Source: Dryococelus australis
Lineage: Eukaryota; Arthropoda; Insecta; Phasmatodea; Phasmatidae
Assembly: GCA_029891345.1 (NCBI GenBank)
Contig: CM057003.1
Coordinates: 12,254,709-12,318,708 of the forward strand
Direction of reading: 5' to 3'
DNA: 64,000 nt
Below, in pieces: positions 1 to 10,669 of this stretch. The notes beneath the pieces were generated by a model that saw only the letters and a list, made by a program, of their open reading frames with translations, did no database searches and was not told the origin of the DNA. Each line of letters starts with the position of its first letter. Position 1 is the stretch's first letter. The position numbers were made by a program, and so were the translations under genes.

Positions 1-288
1 CTATCAATTACGCTTTTCAGCTGCTGTTGAGGGGTTTTTTTTTTTCTTTGTTCTTTCCTCCGGTCGTCTAACTGCTGGTGTGATTAACCTTCTTCGCCAT
101 ACCACACACGTTGAAGACACTTATTTCTTTTTGCATGCTCGTTAAGGCGCCCGTCAACGGGTTGCAGTGTACTCGGAATACATGTTTTAAAATTAATCTA
201 ATTTGAAATATTCACTATTTGTTTTGAACACAAAAAATAATAACGCTTCAGACTAGAGAGGGCTACAACTTTCAACAGATCACGCTTA
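1..288. other. Unassigned AT-rich DNA
   Basis: I see no gene or recognised repeat. A short phrase near 143-160 (GGCGCCCGTC context) recurs near 63835, which may mark a fragment of a dispersed repeat. Confidence 0.3.
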
Positions 289-560
289 TATAATCCATTC
301 ACGATTAGTTCAGCCTTTTGTGACGCCCTGCCAAAGTTCTACTTGTAGAATATTCCTCCGCCTCGTACAGACTAAGCTTAACTATGTCTGAAAAATTACA
401 CCAGGGGGACAACCAACCGCATTTGTACGCACTAAGTGTAACAGTATTTTGTATAGGAACTATTTCTTACTAGGCATTACCAACATACCTATTTTTCCCT
501 GTACTTTATTCAATTTATTTATAAGTGAAGACTTATAATTTATAGATAGACTATGAATAA
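289..560 (-). mobile_element. Family C MITE, partial copy
   Basis: This segment matches by eye the reverse complement of the family C copies near 49.7-50.1 and 51.3-51.8 kb. It shares the terminal phrase TCCATTCACGATTA, the AATATTCCTCCGCCTC block and the TTTCTTACTAGGCATTACC block. The far end fades out, so the right boundary is approximate. No coding capacity is visible. Family C probably moves as a non-autonomous DNA transposon, perhaps with a TA target. Confidence 0.65.
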
Positions 561-1640
561 CACTTCAATTTAACAGAAAAAAGTAACTTTTATGAACGTA
601 ATTTGAAGTCTGAATAGCCATAAGTTAAAGGTGAAGAAAGTGTTAAGTTTTCAACAAAATTGTAGCGTCCCATTTCTTTTGTATCATTAAATACTTTAGC
701 TGAAATCGAACATTGTGCTAAAATAACTTTCTGAAATTTGTAAGAATCAAAATTTTAAGTTTAGATCTCATATTTACACTAAATTTAACAATGATAATTC
801 TTTTAATTATCTGTTATTATCATCGAGTTGTCGCGTATTTCATCTAACGAAACTATAAAATGTCCTCATAGAAAAGTTGTTGAACAGTTCTAACTACTAT
901 TCCCGAACAGGCAAGCTTCCAACATATAACCTGCATAGCCTCGCCAGCTACACTGAGGTGGATGATTATTGTTTGCATTTAATTTCCATTCCCACGTTTT
1001 ATTAGCTTATCGAACATAACGTTTCTGCGTTGGCGGCTTGTTTATGCGAATCGCATTGTTGTTACCGCCATAGAAGGCACGTTGGATGAGAACAGGGAAA
1101 ACAAAGCTACATGATGAGTGAAAAGAAAGACGTTGCAGAGATCGTTAAGGGTAAACTTACCATTAGACTAGGCGTTTCTCATTCCGGTTGACAAAACGAA
1201 TAAGCAATACGTTCGTAGCCAGTTCTGGACTGATTAAGTAGCTGAGAGTAAGAAACGAAAAATGTTGTGTGCTCTACGAAGAAATGTAATGCCGGTGTGG
1301 GATTTCTTTGTTTTTCTTCTTATTTAAGCTATTCAGACTCAGAGTACACAGTTTTGAGCATAACGCTCAGAGTACTTAACGTCACAAAGGCGAAAACTGT
1401 CGTTTATCCTGGGAACTCCACCCGCCAAAAAAAACCGTGTGGCAAAGAAAATGATTTCTTTGCCGGTGTTTTGTGTACAGTTACACAATATTGCTTCAAT
1501 TCAAATAAAAGGTAGCAGAAACAAAAGTTTGCTGTCAGTGTTTCCTTTATACGTGCTCTGGAAAACAACCGTAATTAGTAAAATAGAGAAAAGTAACAAA
1601 TATTTTACAATTATATCCTATAAAAAAAAAACAAAATGCT
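561..1640. other. Unassigned stretch
   Basis: AT-rich DNA without a frame, tandem array or repeat that I can match elsewhere in the window. Two overlapping short open frames around 1270-1650 look like chance. Confidence 0.3.
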
Positions 1641-1644
1641 ATGG

Positions 1645-1722
1645 TGGCTTCTAGACTCGAACCCGCTATTCCCCCCTGTGTTACTAGCATAACTCCTCTC
1701 GCCATGCGACCAATGTGGCTTG
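1645..1722 (-). other. tRNA-like pseudogene or SINE head
   Basis: On the minus strand an A-box-like TGGTCGCATGGCGAGAGG is followed, at roughly tRNA spacing, by a good B-box (GGGTTCGAGTCT). The acceptor ends do not pair and a C-run interrupts the cloverleaf, so this is not a functional tRNA. It fits a decayed tRNA-derived SINE head. Confidence 0.4.
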
Positions 1723-1793
1723 CTTGTTGTTTTTAGGTTACTGCGATATATAGAATCTTATTTATTTACAAGGCTAGATTTCCATAGTCATTA

Positions 1794-1985
1794 TAGGCTG
1801 ATCACGGTAATGTGAGCATTTTTGAAAGCCCTCTTATTTGTAATAATAGTAGGTAAATATATTTTATTTTAGCCTGATGAATTAACTCCCGAGTGTAGTG
1901 TAATATACACACTATGTTTATTATTTATATGGCAGTATTTATTTTAAAAAAAAAGATGCTTAAAAATATAAAAATTGGTTATACA
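1794..1985 (+). mobile_element. Family B MITE, right end missing
   Basis: Begins TAGGCTGATCACGGTAATG and follows the same interior as the copies at 19123 and 55771, including the phrase ATATACACACT and a TTTATTATTTATATGGCA-like block. The terminal inverted repeat on the right has been lost. Families A and B share one terminal sequence (AGGCTGTTCACGGTAAAGTG), so one transposase probably moved both. Confidence 0.65.
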
Positions 1986-1999
1986 CGCCATCAAAGTGT

Positions 2000-2168
2000 T
2001 GTCACTAGCCAGTAACATGTAGCTAAGCCGCTCACCAATCAGCGCCTGGTAACCTTTCGCATCACGCAGTAGCCAATCAGACGCAAGGCCCAAAGCCGCC
2101 CTCAGTCAATCAGCGAATGGATTCGCCCAGATCAACGAACCGCCTCGCTATTTCGCCCATGTGTACTT
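2000..2168 (-). mobile_element. Family F element, one arm
   Basis: A series of CCAATCAG-type phrases (reverse complement CTGATTGG) matches the right arm of the foldback element at 47.65-48.19 kb and the fragments at 16.4, 21.7 and 43.4 kb. Only one arm is present. Boundaries are approximate. Confidence 0.5.
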
Positions 2169-2189
2169 ATCACAATTTGTTTGGGTGAG

Positions 2190-2531
2190 TATTGTACAGC
2201 GTCAGTGTACAATATCTTCTACTTGGTAATCGATTTGTTAATCGTGCTGCTCTTCCAGTTCATTCACACACGGTATACACAATTGCGTACACAATACACA
2301 TTAACGTTATATTTGGTTGGTGCAGTATATTGTGAGGCTCAGTGGCCAATGACCTTCTCTATGAAGAACTGATTATTGGTCTAGGTTATAATTAGTTCAC
2401 ATTACTAATGAGCCTGCAGCTCATTAGTCGTGATAACAAAACAAGTGTTTTATTGACTTTAAGTAGAGACAGATCATAAAATTTCTTGTTTGCAATACCT
2501 GAAACAGTAAATTAATTTGGGTCTGAAAGGG
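2190..2531 (+). mobile_element. Family G piggyBac-like MITE, diverged
   Basis: The right half follows the other family G copies: TCGACTTTAAGTA-like block, TTTCTTGTTTGCAA, then GGGTCTGAAAGGG directly followed by TTAA at 2532-2535. The left terminus is not clear. Terminal CCC/GGG next to TTAA is typical of piggyBac-superfamily ends. Confidence 0.55.
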
Positions 2532-2554
2532 TTAACTTAGGAGTGTTTCATATT

Positions 2555-2690
2555 ACAATAAACGAACCCGAAATATACAGCTAATTGGTTGTGGCAACGA
2601 AACAAATCTTTATCGACTTTAAGTACAGTGCACATGGCAAATTTTCTTGTTTGCAACACATGAATTCGTCAATTAGCCCGTTAACAACTC
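2555..2690 (+). mobile_element. Family G fragment
   Basis: A second partial family G copy directly after the previous one. It carries the same AACGAAAC...TTTATCGACTTTAAGTACAG-like and TTTTCTTGTTTGCAACAC blocks and ends near CCCGTTAAC. Confidence 0.5.
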
Positions 2691-3937
2691 CGAGTATACT
2701 CGTTCACGTCTGACACGTTGCAGAGTGGGTGATACCATGGATAGTCGGTGCTGCACATGTCCGGAAGGTAGCACCAATGTGAGGCATTACCTTTCCCTGG
2801 GCAATGTTATTGTTTACCGCTGAAACACAAACTATTTTTAAATGTGCAGTTTCTTGTGTGACTCTACTGAAATCCTTTCTATAGGTCCCAAAATGTCAGA
2901 TATTTTAAGGAATTTGTAACTGCTTCTCACGCCAAAAAGTTTTTTTTTTTGCATTACTTGAATGGAAAAGTGAATGTGTACTTTAAGGGCTTTAATTGTG
3001 TTTGAAATGATTGGAAAGTCTTAGATGAACGGTTTAAAAAGTAACCAGGTAGAGATTCTGCTATGGATGCATCATTGCAGGTAAAGATAAGCCAACTATT
3101 TGATCACATTTTCGACTGCTAATAAGATTAACCTTTATCATTCGTAATTAGATCATGTAAATGTTTTAAACTCGCCTTCGTTTCATTTCTCGTGTAGGAA
3201 TAACTTCGTAAAAATTGTTCAGTCGAAAATGTTCCAAGAAAACTTTACGTCCGTTCTTGGGGCATTATGGTTATTAAAGTTTAAATCGTTATTGTTTTCC
3301 TTTGCGGTAGAACATTTATTATTATTGCTAATGAGGGGTTCCCATGCCGTAAATATCGAGCTGCGTATAAAGAAAGGCACTAGTTTCACGTGCAGGCAAC
3401 TAGTTGTGAAACGATGCTTGTTGTAAGGATGCATTCAGGGTTCAGGCGTATAGCCATTTCAGTAAAATTGCGCATACAATTTCTAAAATGTATTTATCTT
3501 GAACAACGTAACGATATACCTTGATAACACTATACCTTTACGGAGACTGCACTCAAATACATATATCCATTTGTGCGCTAGTAAATTTCAAGTTTCGACA
3601 AGTTAACTACGTTTGAATGCCTAAAAGCACATATTTTTTTACCAGTGAAGTACAAGATTTCTAATAAAGTAAGAAGGAAGTTTCTTTTGAATAATGATTT
3701 TCTTTTGTCAACTTATAATTTAACGTAGAAGGTTGATTAATTTGCAATGATTTCCTGCAATTGCGTGAACTATGTTCTAGAGGGCAAATGACCAGACCCT
3801 ATTATTGGATATCGTGATTCGTCGCGAAAGAAATATTTAGCATGCCAATACACTCATATAAGTGCAGTCGACATTCTTCTCGTGTTCTTGCTAATATGTG
3901 TGTGTGTAACTCTATACTGCCTGACTAGGGTATTCAC
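2691..3937. other. Unassigned stretch
   Basis: AT-rich DNA with no convincing gene or repeat. Two antiparallel frames near 3220-3434 shadow each other and match no protein I know. Confidence 0.3.
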
Positions 3938-3948
3938 TAGTATTTGAA

Positions 3949-4067
3949 GTGTGGATGAGTGAAGAGATTTGGGTGGCTCTTAACATCGAGGTATTGAGAG
4001 CCGATGAGGGTGAAGCGAGATGAGAATGTAGCAGTGCTGGAATGAAAGAGCAGGAGAAACGGGAAAT
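3949..4067 (-). mobile_element. SINE-1, 5'-truncated copy
   Basis: This is the 3' part of the tRNA-derived SINE family, in minus orientation. It starts with the GTGGATGAGTGAAGAGAT tail and contains GAGAGCCGATGAGGGTGAAG. It lacks the tRNA-like head. A perfect 11-bp target duplication, TAGTATTTGAA, lies at 3938-3948 and 4068-4078, so the truncation arose at insertion, as in LINE-driven retroposition. Confidence 0.85.
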
Positions 4068-4078
4068 TAGTATTTGAA

Positions 4079-4860
4079 AATTCCAATACTTGACGTTCAC
4101 AATTCACGCACAAATTGTAAGGCTTCGTAAAAAAATTTAAGTATACCCTACTATCTGTATGATAAAATAAAGGAATAAATCTGTAACGTCAGGTAGCCAA
4201 CTGTAAATTAAATTTAGCTGTCCAGAATTCTTGGGTGAGAATTTACTTTGTTTGTAACCATCAAACATACTTCGCGAATAATATTTAATATCATGTTTGT
4301 CTGTACTTTCTTGCGCTGTCGTATGCTCTTAAAGTTACCGGACCACAAGGCAGAAGTTAGTTTTTAGTCACTGCGCAGTTCAGTCCTGCTGAGTAATTCG
4401 CTTGTAGCAAAACAACAAACAAAAAGCTATTAAAAACATGAAAAAGAAACAGGATTCAGTAATTTTAAGCAGTCCTACTAGAATAGAGACTTTATCAAAC
4501 GTCGCTTTTTTTTTTTTTTTTTTTGCTTCTGCCCAGCTAAACTTAGACTAGGCAATTAAAAACTTTTTTTTTTGTAAATGACTACTCGTCTGATGGAGTT
4601 GCGCTGTGGTTCCCCGTTGATGGATGACATTCATCTTGGTGTTTTTTTTTTTTTTCTGTTGTCATCCAGCTGCTGCAAATGATGACGAAACAGCCGAAGA
4701 AGAGGGTTTTAAGGATTCAGCGATCATGACAATGTAACTACACTGTAAAAATGTTCTGGTAAACTTCCTAAGCTCTAATGGAAGTTTTTAACCTAAACAC
4801 TGTATGGAAATAATACCACACACCAAGCTGCAGATATAAGAATGTTTAGCATCGTTAGTA
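4079..4860. other. Unassigned stretch with poly-T runs
   Basis: Contains T-runs near 4507-4524 and 4641-4655. No gene or repeat family recognised. Confidence 0.3.
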
Positions 4861-4863
4861 TAC

Positions 4864-5358
4864 AAAGTTGGGAACTTCCCTACGTAGAATGAAAAGGATT
4901 TTGCTCCTAAGGAAATTAGTGGCATCGATACTCGTGATATAATATGTTGGAAGACTTTTCCAGTTCATGAAGGAAAGCTTGACAACACTGCTGTCATTAG
5001 TGTTTTTGGTAACGCTTCGCTGTATTCGCGTAGAAAGATGGAGTTTGAGATTGGCGATCAGATTTGGTTTTATCAAAAGTTGGTTGGTACGACTGGAAAT
5101 ATGCATATTCATGGGCATCTCGAGATGTTTTACAATCCTTAATGTACCCGAGGCTATAGGGGAAAAAATTTCCACTCCCCTGAATAATTTCTTAGAGTGT
5201 ATAGTATAGAAAACATGCAAGCAGTTATCGAAACGTATGATGCATACACTACATTTCAATTCGCTGGAATTATATCACTGCCTCTTACAACAGGAAGGTC
5301 CCTTGCAAATTCATTGCAGTTGGTGATCAGGCAAGATATTAATTTTAATATATTTTAG
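4864..5358 (+). pseudogene. Decayed coding frame of unknown family
   Basis: One plus-strand frame reads as protein-like sequence for about 160 codons, with only three in-frame stops (4885-4887, 5140-5142, 5185-5187). It includes short phrases such as TRDIICWKTFPVHEGKLDN, VFGNASLYSRRK, GDQIWFYQKLVGTTGN and YDAYTTFQFAGI. Composition is balanced and rich in aromatic residues, unlike the surrounding AT-rich frames. There is no in-frame ATG at a sensible start and no clear splice sites. An antisense open frame of 134 codons (4855-5259) probably exists only because this strand was once coding. I do not recognise the family. It may be an old gene fragment, an exon or an endogenised sequence. Confidence 0.4.
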
Positions 5359-7925
5359 AATACATCACATTCAAGAAGAAAATAACTGAAATAAAACATG
5401 AATAATTAACTCTCTAAAATGCAAATTTTTCGCAGTAAAAGAAGGCGTACTTCAGCATGAAAAATCACTTGTAATAACATCCTTTTACTCTGCTAAGGCA
5501 TGCATGCGTTTACTCCGCACGTCATGATAGAATGAGACTGATAGTTAACTGCAATATTTTTGCCCGAGAAATGTGTTCTTCCACAAAACATAGAAACATA
5601 TAAACGAAAGCTATCAGACTTAGCACTGCACCGATAAAAAATTTTGTTCCATTTAATTGTGGCCGATTTAAATGAATACTCCTGACAAAAGAACATCAAC
5701 ATTGTTGTTTTTTTTTTGTTTTTCACACTAAGTTCAGCCAATTTGGTCTCTTACCCTCTAGACTACTTAGTAAGTTTTACGGGTAGGTGTTGGTAACGTG
5801 TATAAAGTGGCGTTCTTTAGAACTGTAAAATTATATTATATTTTTTTAGTTAACCTAAATCGAAATTTATTAAAAGCATCCCCTTTATTGAACTGCGTAC
5901 TATTAAAAAGGCTATTCCTATTATATCTGACAAAAAAAAATGTAAACGAGATGTTAACCCGAATACATTGAATTCAGAAACTAACAGCTGAAGGCCTGCA
6001 GCAATTAATTGAACATAAAAATTGGCAAGCGAGGCACTATCGGCACCGAACTGGCATTAGAATTGAGTTGTTGATTTTGTTTTAAAAAAAATAACATCCG
6101 CAACTAGTTGATTTACAAAGACGCGACTTATAAGCTCTTATGTGAGTGTACCGTTACAAATACATTTCACAAATAATTCACTCGTACGTATAATATGTTT
6201 TGTGTAAATGAGCCGCATATTGTTTAAAATTCGAGGCATACTATTTACACTTGATATCGCAACTGGTGTAAACATTGTATCAGATGGCTAGACTGTGCCA
6301 TGATGCCCCTAGTCAGCTGTTTGGGATGTCGGCCTCAAAAGAAAACTCAGCAACAATATCCAATCGGCACTTTATACATACATGTTCTCGAAGCCATACA
6401 TAAAGTAATGCGAACCAGTAAAACGCATTGTATTCCTAGATGAAATACATAATGAAATAAATATAAATATACAGCCGCCCTTAATGAAGAACGACCGCCA
6501 TAACAATAAGGTTCCATATTGCGAATTAAATGTTGAATTGCATCTTGTACCAGCAGCGACGTCGTGATATTTTCAATACTTGGGGAAGAATATAATTCGT
6601 CATCTCTGCGGAAGTATTAATATTAGTGATTTAAATAGCTGCTGCTCTTCAAAATAAAGTTTAAAATGTTAGCATATGGACTTCACAGTTGCACATTCCC
6701 AACTTTATAATAATATTTCAGAATATAGTGCTTGAGTCAAAGACGACAGATGCTATCATTACATGCATACATACAAAATATTAATATATCACATTGCGTT
6801 AGCTAGCTAGAAAAGTTATTAGGCGAGTAGGAATACACATGATCGCATTACCCTGTATTTTTCAGTATAGTAAGCTAAAAGGCAATTAAGTGGTTTCTAC
6901 TATCGAAAAAAATTGTTATACATTACATTTTACTCTCGAAATTAACGATTCTGTTCAATGATACGCTATTCGTAAACATATTCACGTGTTATAAGCGAAA
7001 TAGTTATCGCAGAACCAAATAGTTTGTAACTTTCATTTCGCGAATTAAGTTATTCCAGGGAAGTACCAAAGTTTTCGTACATGTGTTACAAACACAGCTT
7101 TTGTGACGCAATAAAATATAAAACTTTAAGAGATAATATTGTACGTTTACAAGAGTTTTTAACTGTTGTTTAGAGTCTCTCAGTGTATGTAAAAAAAATT
7201 ACGCAGTAGAAACGAACACTTTGTTGGTAGATTCAACTATCTACAACAGTGGAAAGAACATATATGTTTTTTTTTCTTTGTGAAATTCCAGCGCTGGGTG
7301 CGTGACTAATTGTTAATTAAAAACAAGGAAATGTGTCACTGCTACGTTGTGTGATTTTTACACAGACTGTGGCACGAAATGCGCTGCAAATTAGTATTTT
7401 ATCGCTGTTTTTGGTCGGACACGCAAAGAGTTTGTACACGCTTGTGAGGTATCTACCCATTTAGTAAAGATGTTTCACTTTGTGTGTTTTGACGTCTACA
7501 AGAGTTAAAGCCCGGATCCAGTATTATTCTTATTTTATCTCTAAAGAATATTTTTATATACTACACTTCCTTCTTATTAGCAGCCTGTGTTCTTGGCACA
7601 TCGATGTCAGCTAGTGTCTGCTACAAAGATAAAACAATCTTTATAGGTTGTTCGCAGCTGTTTGTGCATTTTCAACAAGACTGGTTGTGATCAATTCTCT
7701 GTTAATTTTGTGTTCTTCCGTTCAACGTAATGGTAACATTGGATTACTTTCGTCATGCGCCAGTTAAGTGCCACTTTAAAACTATTAGGAATGTAAATAC
7801 TTTACAAAACGCGAATTATTTCTGACATGTGCATAAAACAGAGAGAAATTTGGATTAAATATTCGCTGTCCACAAATTAAAACCATGCACTCTTGATTTG
7901 CAGCTATATGTTTGGGTGGCTCCAG
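5359..7925. other. Unassigned AT-rich stretch
   Basis: About 2.6 kb with no gene, array or repeat that I can match. The only sizeable open frame (minus, 5493-5741) runs through low-complexity T-rich sequence and is unlikely to be real. Confidence 0.3.
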
Positions 7926-8040
7926 CCCACGTATGACGTGTTTAGTTGTTTCCTAACTACGCACTGTGTCATAAGCGCTTTATATTTATTTTGTTAACAT
8001 ACAAATATCTTATTTTCAGTCGCATTACACGTTTACTCAC

Positions 8041-8066
8041 ATATATATATATATATATATATATAT
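8041..8066. repeat. (TA)n microsatellite
   Basis: A run of TA dinucleotides, seen directly, inside the family C copy. Confidence 0.9.
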
Positions 8067-8166
8067 TCATATTTAAATTATAACTAATATGCATAGTAAC
8101 AGAGAGAGAAAATGTGTGTGTTGATAATGCTTGGTAAGAAATAGTTCTCATGCAAAATACTACTAG

Positions 8167-8451
8167 TAAAGACACGAAAATTTCGTGGATTCATTTGGCA
8201 GCAAGCTAGACTCCACATTCCTTTATGTACTGGAGCCTGAGTGAGTCTTTCACTGGCTGATGCCCCAGTTTTACCTCAGACTAGGTAGTACGGGATTCGG
8301 TCATGTTTTTCTTGCTGATTGTTGTCGGTTCAAATTAGTCCGGGGCGTAGCTGACAAACTTCGGTCCAATTGAAAAGAAAGTCAAATGTGCACGTGTTTT
8401 GAAGTCTAACTTGTCGTCCTCAAATGAATTTACGAAATTTCCGTTTCTCTA
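8167..8451 (+). mobile_element. Family D hAT-type MITE inside family C
   Basis: The ends resemble the family D terminus (TAGGGATAGGAAAATTTCG; here TAAAGACACGAAAATTTCG). The 8-bp flanks are ACTACTAG (8159-8166) and ACTACTAA (8452-8459), a one-mismatch target duplication. Length (285 bp) and interior match the copies at 49073, 50380 and 55483. No coding capacity. Confidence 0.8.
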
Positions 8452-8474
8452 ACTACTAAGCTGTAAGCTGAGTA

Positions 8475-8607
8475 CAGTGGCCGGCAGATATCTGGGCGCG
8501 TGATATCGCTAGTCTTGAGGGGAGGGGTGCCCCCTTTCCCCTTTCACCGGTGACACCGCTACACCGCTAACCTTGCTGAAACGTGCCCAGATAACTGCCG
8601 GCCACTA
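8475..8607. mobile_element. 133-bp Tc1/mariner-type MITE (family L)
   Basis: Starts CAGTGGCCGGCAGATATCTG and ends with the inverted counterpart (CAGATAACTGCCGGCCACTA), flanked by TA on both sides (8473-8474 and 8608-8609). It interrupts the family C outer element cleanly. A CAGT terminus with a TA target fits Tc1/mariner. Only one copy is seen here. Confidence 0.8.
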
Positions 8608-8675
8608 TATGCACGAATGCGGTGTGTTATCCCTCTGGTGTAATTTCCTAGCCTTAGTTAAGGCTCCCGCCTACA

Positions 8676-9395
8676 CGGTGCATGAACTACGTTGCAGAGT
8701 GCTTGAAGTACAGTACTCGTTTCCCACGAAACTATTAAACGTGCGTCCAATGTGCTAATATATGAAGAAAAAAAAAAAGCACATACGTAAGACGAGGGCT
8801 GTTGGGAGATTTCAAGACGTCACGCGCATTCGAAACATCAATTTAAAGCACTCCAAAAATGGCTAAAAACGGCGAGCTGTAGCTTAAAATATACGCGTCA
8901 TATACATACAAAACTATCAACACAAGGGCCTTGCACTGAACCTTCCTGAAGACTTTCGACCAATGAAATAGCAGGGTCACCGCCGGAAGTCCCACAGTTA
9001 CATACAGTGCGACGTACATACAGTGCGACGAGGACACTACACGCCAGTTCAGAGCCTTTCGCTTAGCGGCGATGACGCACTTGATGCGCGTAGCAGTGTC
9101 GCCTTTATCGCTCCCGCACTTCTCGATCCAACACGCTTGAAAGTATAACTTCAGCGTGGCTTTAGAACAGTTGGGAGTAACCGAGAATGGCCTATAAGTA
9201 GTGACCTGCAGGCTGAACTCCAAAATGTTGTATGCTAGTTTGACTTATGTCTAACTCATAAAGCATGTTTCAAGGTCGCGTTCAGCCAATAGTGAAGTCT
9301 CGACAGTAGAGCAACCAATCTGCAGCGAAGCGATCACACATGTAAATGACGCCGTATAGTTGCCAATAACCAATGAAATCACTAATTGCGCTCAA
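8676..9395. other. Mostly unassigned; contains a dispersed repeat near 9010-9130
   Basis: The reverse complement of about 9010-9130 matches 63870-63985 well (shared GTGCGCCATCGCCGC-type and AAGGCTCTGAAC phrases), and a weaker version lies near 13030-13110. A minus-strand 126-codon frame (8843-9223) runs across this repeat and is not supported as a gene. Confidence 0.45.
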
Positions 9396-9995
9396 GTAGG
9401 TATAGCGAAAACATTTCAAAACACGTTATACTTCAAAACAATGTAGGGTCGTTTATCTGTCGTTAGAGATGGTGGAAAATCGCGAAATTTTTTTGAACCA
9501 ACGTATCTTCTATAACACTATAACGAGTTTATTCTTTCATGTTTGGGTGAAGAAGGTTTTGACTCAGCTAAGTTGTTTGCAGATCAATCACGAACATTCT
9601 GCCTTATAGTAACAGAATCCTCATTTGTCCAGTGAAAATGAGTAGTATCTTCATGTGTGCAAGACAGCCAATAAGGAAAGAAAACTGCCGGACATGTGTA
9701 CAGTATGCTGGATAATAGCAAACAGTCAACGTTTACCGCGATAAACCACCTTCTCTACCTATCGTGTTTGGCTTAGTTACTTACTGACGCGTGTTAAATG
9801 TCTGCACACGAATCACGTAGGGGCCGTGCCGATGTTGTCGAATTCTGAGTGGCCCGGTCAAATTTGAAAACTGTTTCTCAAGCGGACAGCTTGCAATGGC
9901 AATAGCCAAACTGCTGTTGGGTGCTTATAGTATCAAAGTCCAACCTGTAGGAACTAAAATTTTTTCCTTGCGAAAAATCGCTAGGTCTAGGTATA
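9396..9995 (+). mobile_element. Family J hAT-type MITE interrupted by K
   Basis: Left part near 9396-9463 and right part 9758-9995 match the uninterrupted copy at 52852-53150 (TTTGCACACGAATCACGTAGG-like block, GCTGTTGGGTGCTTATAGTA). The family K MITE sits between them. The outer copy's own target duplication is not clear. Confidence 0.65.
9464..9757 (+). mobile_element. Family K hAT-type MITE
   Basis: Terminal inverted repeats TAGAGATGGTGG and CCACCTTCTCTA; the TAGAG start fits the hAT consensus (YAGRG). The 8-bp flanks TCTGTCGT (9456-9463) and CCTATCGT (9758-9765) agree at 6 of 8 positions. A second copy lies reversed at 10365-10661. Confidence 0.75.
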
Positions 9996-10350
9996 GCAGT
10001 GCGGTGTTTGCGGGATCCGGACTCTGAGCACGATAAAGCACCGGCTCGTGTGCGATCAATCGGCGACGGGTGTCGCAAGTACCGGGTGGCGGGGGGTTAG
10101 GAGCAGATCGTGAACAATGCCGCCGACTGGTCTCGGGGTCGTAGGTCGCGCGTGACGACCAGCAGGGTCGGGGCCGGGTTGCGTCACCTCCTCGGCTCCT
10201 AGGTAGAGTGCGGCAGGGCACGCGCCGGCTGGCGACACCCAGGGCGCCCTGGCACACAGCTACTTGCCCGCTGATTTATCGCCCCTATGCACGAGCCACC
10301 CACGCCCAGCCGCGTGCGCGATCCTTGTCACAGGTTTATTATACGCAGAC
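9996..10350. other. GC-rich island between two inverted K elements
   Basis: About 340 bp, visibly rich in CpG and GC compared with its AT-rich surroundings. Several overlapping minus-strand frames (9878-10257) exist because of the base composition; none resembles a known protein. It could be a CpG-rich regulatory segment, a host fragment or the remnant of another element. Confidence 0.35.
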
Positions 10351-10364
10351 TTACTTTTTATAAT

Positions 10365-10661
10365 TAGAGGTGGTGGTTTATCGCGGGAAATATTTACTGT
10401 TTGCTAGGATTCAACATAATGTATACATGTCCGACAGTTTTCTTTCCTTACTGGCTGTTAAGCATGTATGAAAATACCAATCCTTTTCACTGGACCAATC
10501 AGGATTCTGATACTGTAAAGGCAGAACGTTCATAATTGATCTGCAAAAAACTTACTTAGCAGTTTAAACCTTCTTCATTCAATCATGAGAGAGTAAACTA
10601 GCTAGAGTGTTATCGAAGATATGCAGGATCAAAAAATTTTCCCGATTTTCCACCATCTCTA
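10365..10661 (-). mobile_element. Family K hAT-type MITE, perfect 8-bp TSD
   Basis: Ends TAGAGGTGGTGG and CCACCATCTCTA. A perfect 8-bp duplication, TTTATAAT, lies at 10357-10364 and 10662-10669. It is reversed relative to the copy at 9464 and sits at the edge of the next family C element. Confidence 0.85.
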
Positions 10662-10669
10662 TTTATAAT

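Larger units (their letters stand above)
7926..8675 (+). mobile_element. Family C MITE interrupted twice
   Basis: Outer element of a nest. The left part has ACGTATGACGTGTTTAGTTG, a TA microsatellite and TGGTAAGAAATAGTTCTCATG. The sequence resumes after a family D MITE (8167-8451) and again after a 133-bp MITE (8475-8607), with GCACGAATGCGG and GGTGTAATTTCCTAG as in intact copies. Boundaries of the outer copy are approximate. Confidence 0.65.

Noticed and set aside
9878-10257. Minus-strand frames of 60-110 codons
   Set aside because: Explained by the high GC content of the island between the K elements; Arg- and Pro-rich out-of-frame look.
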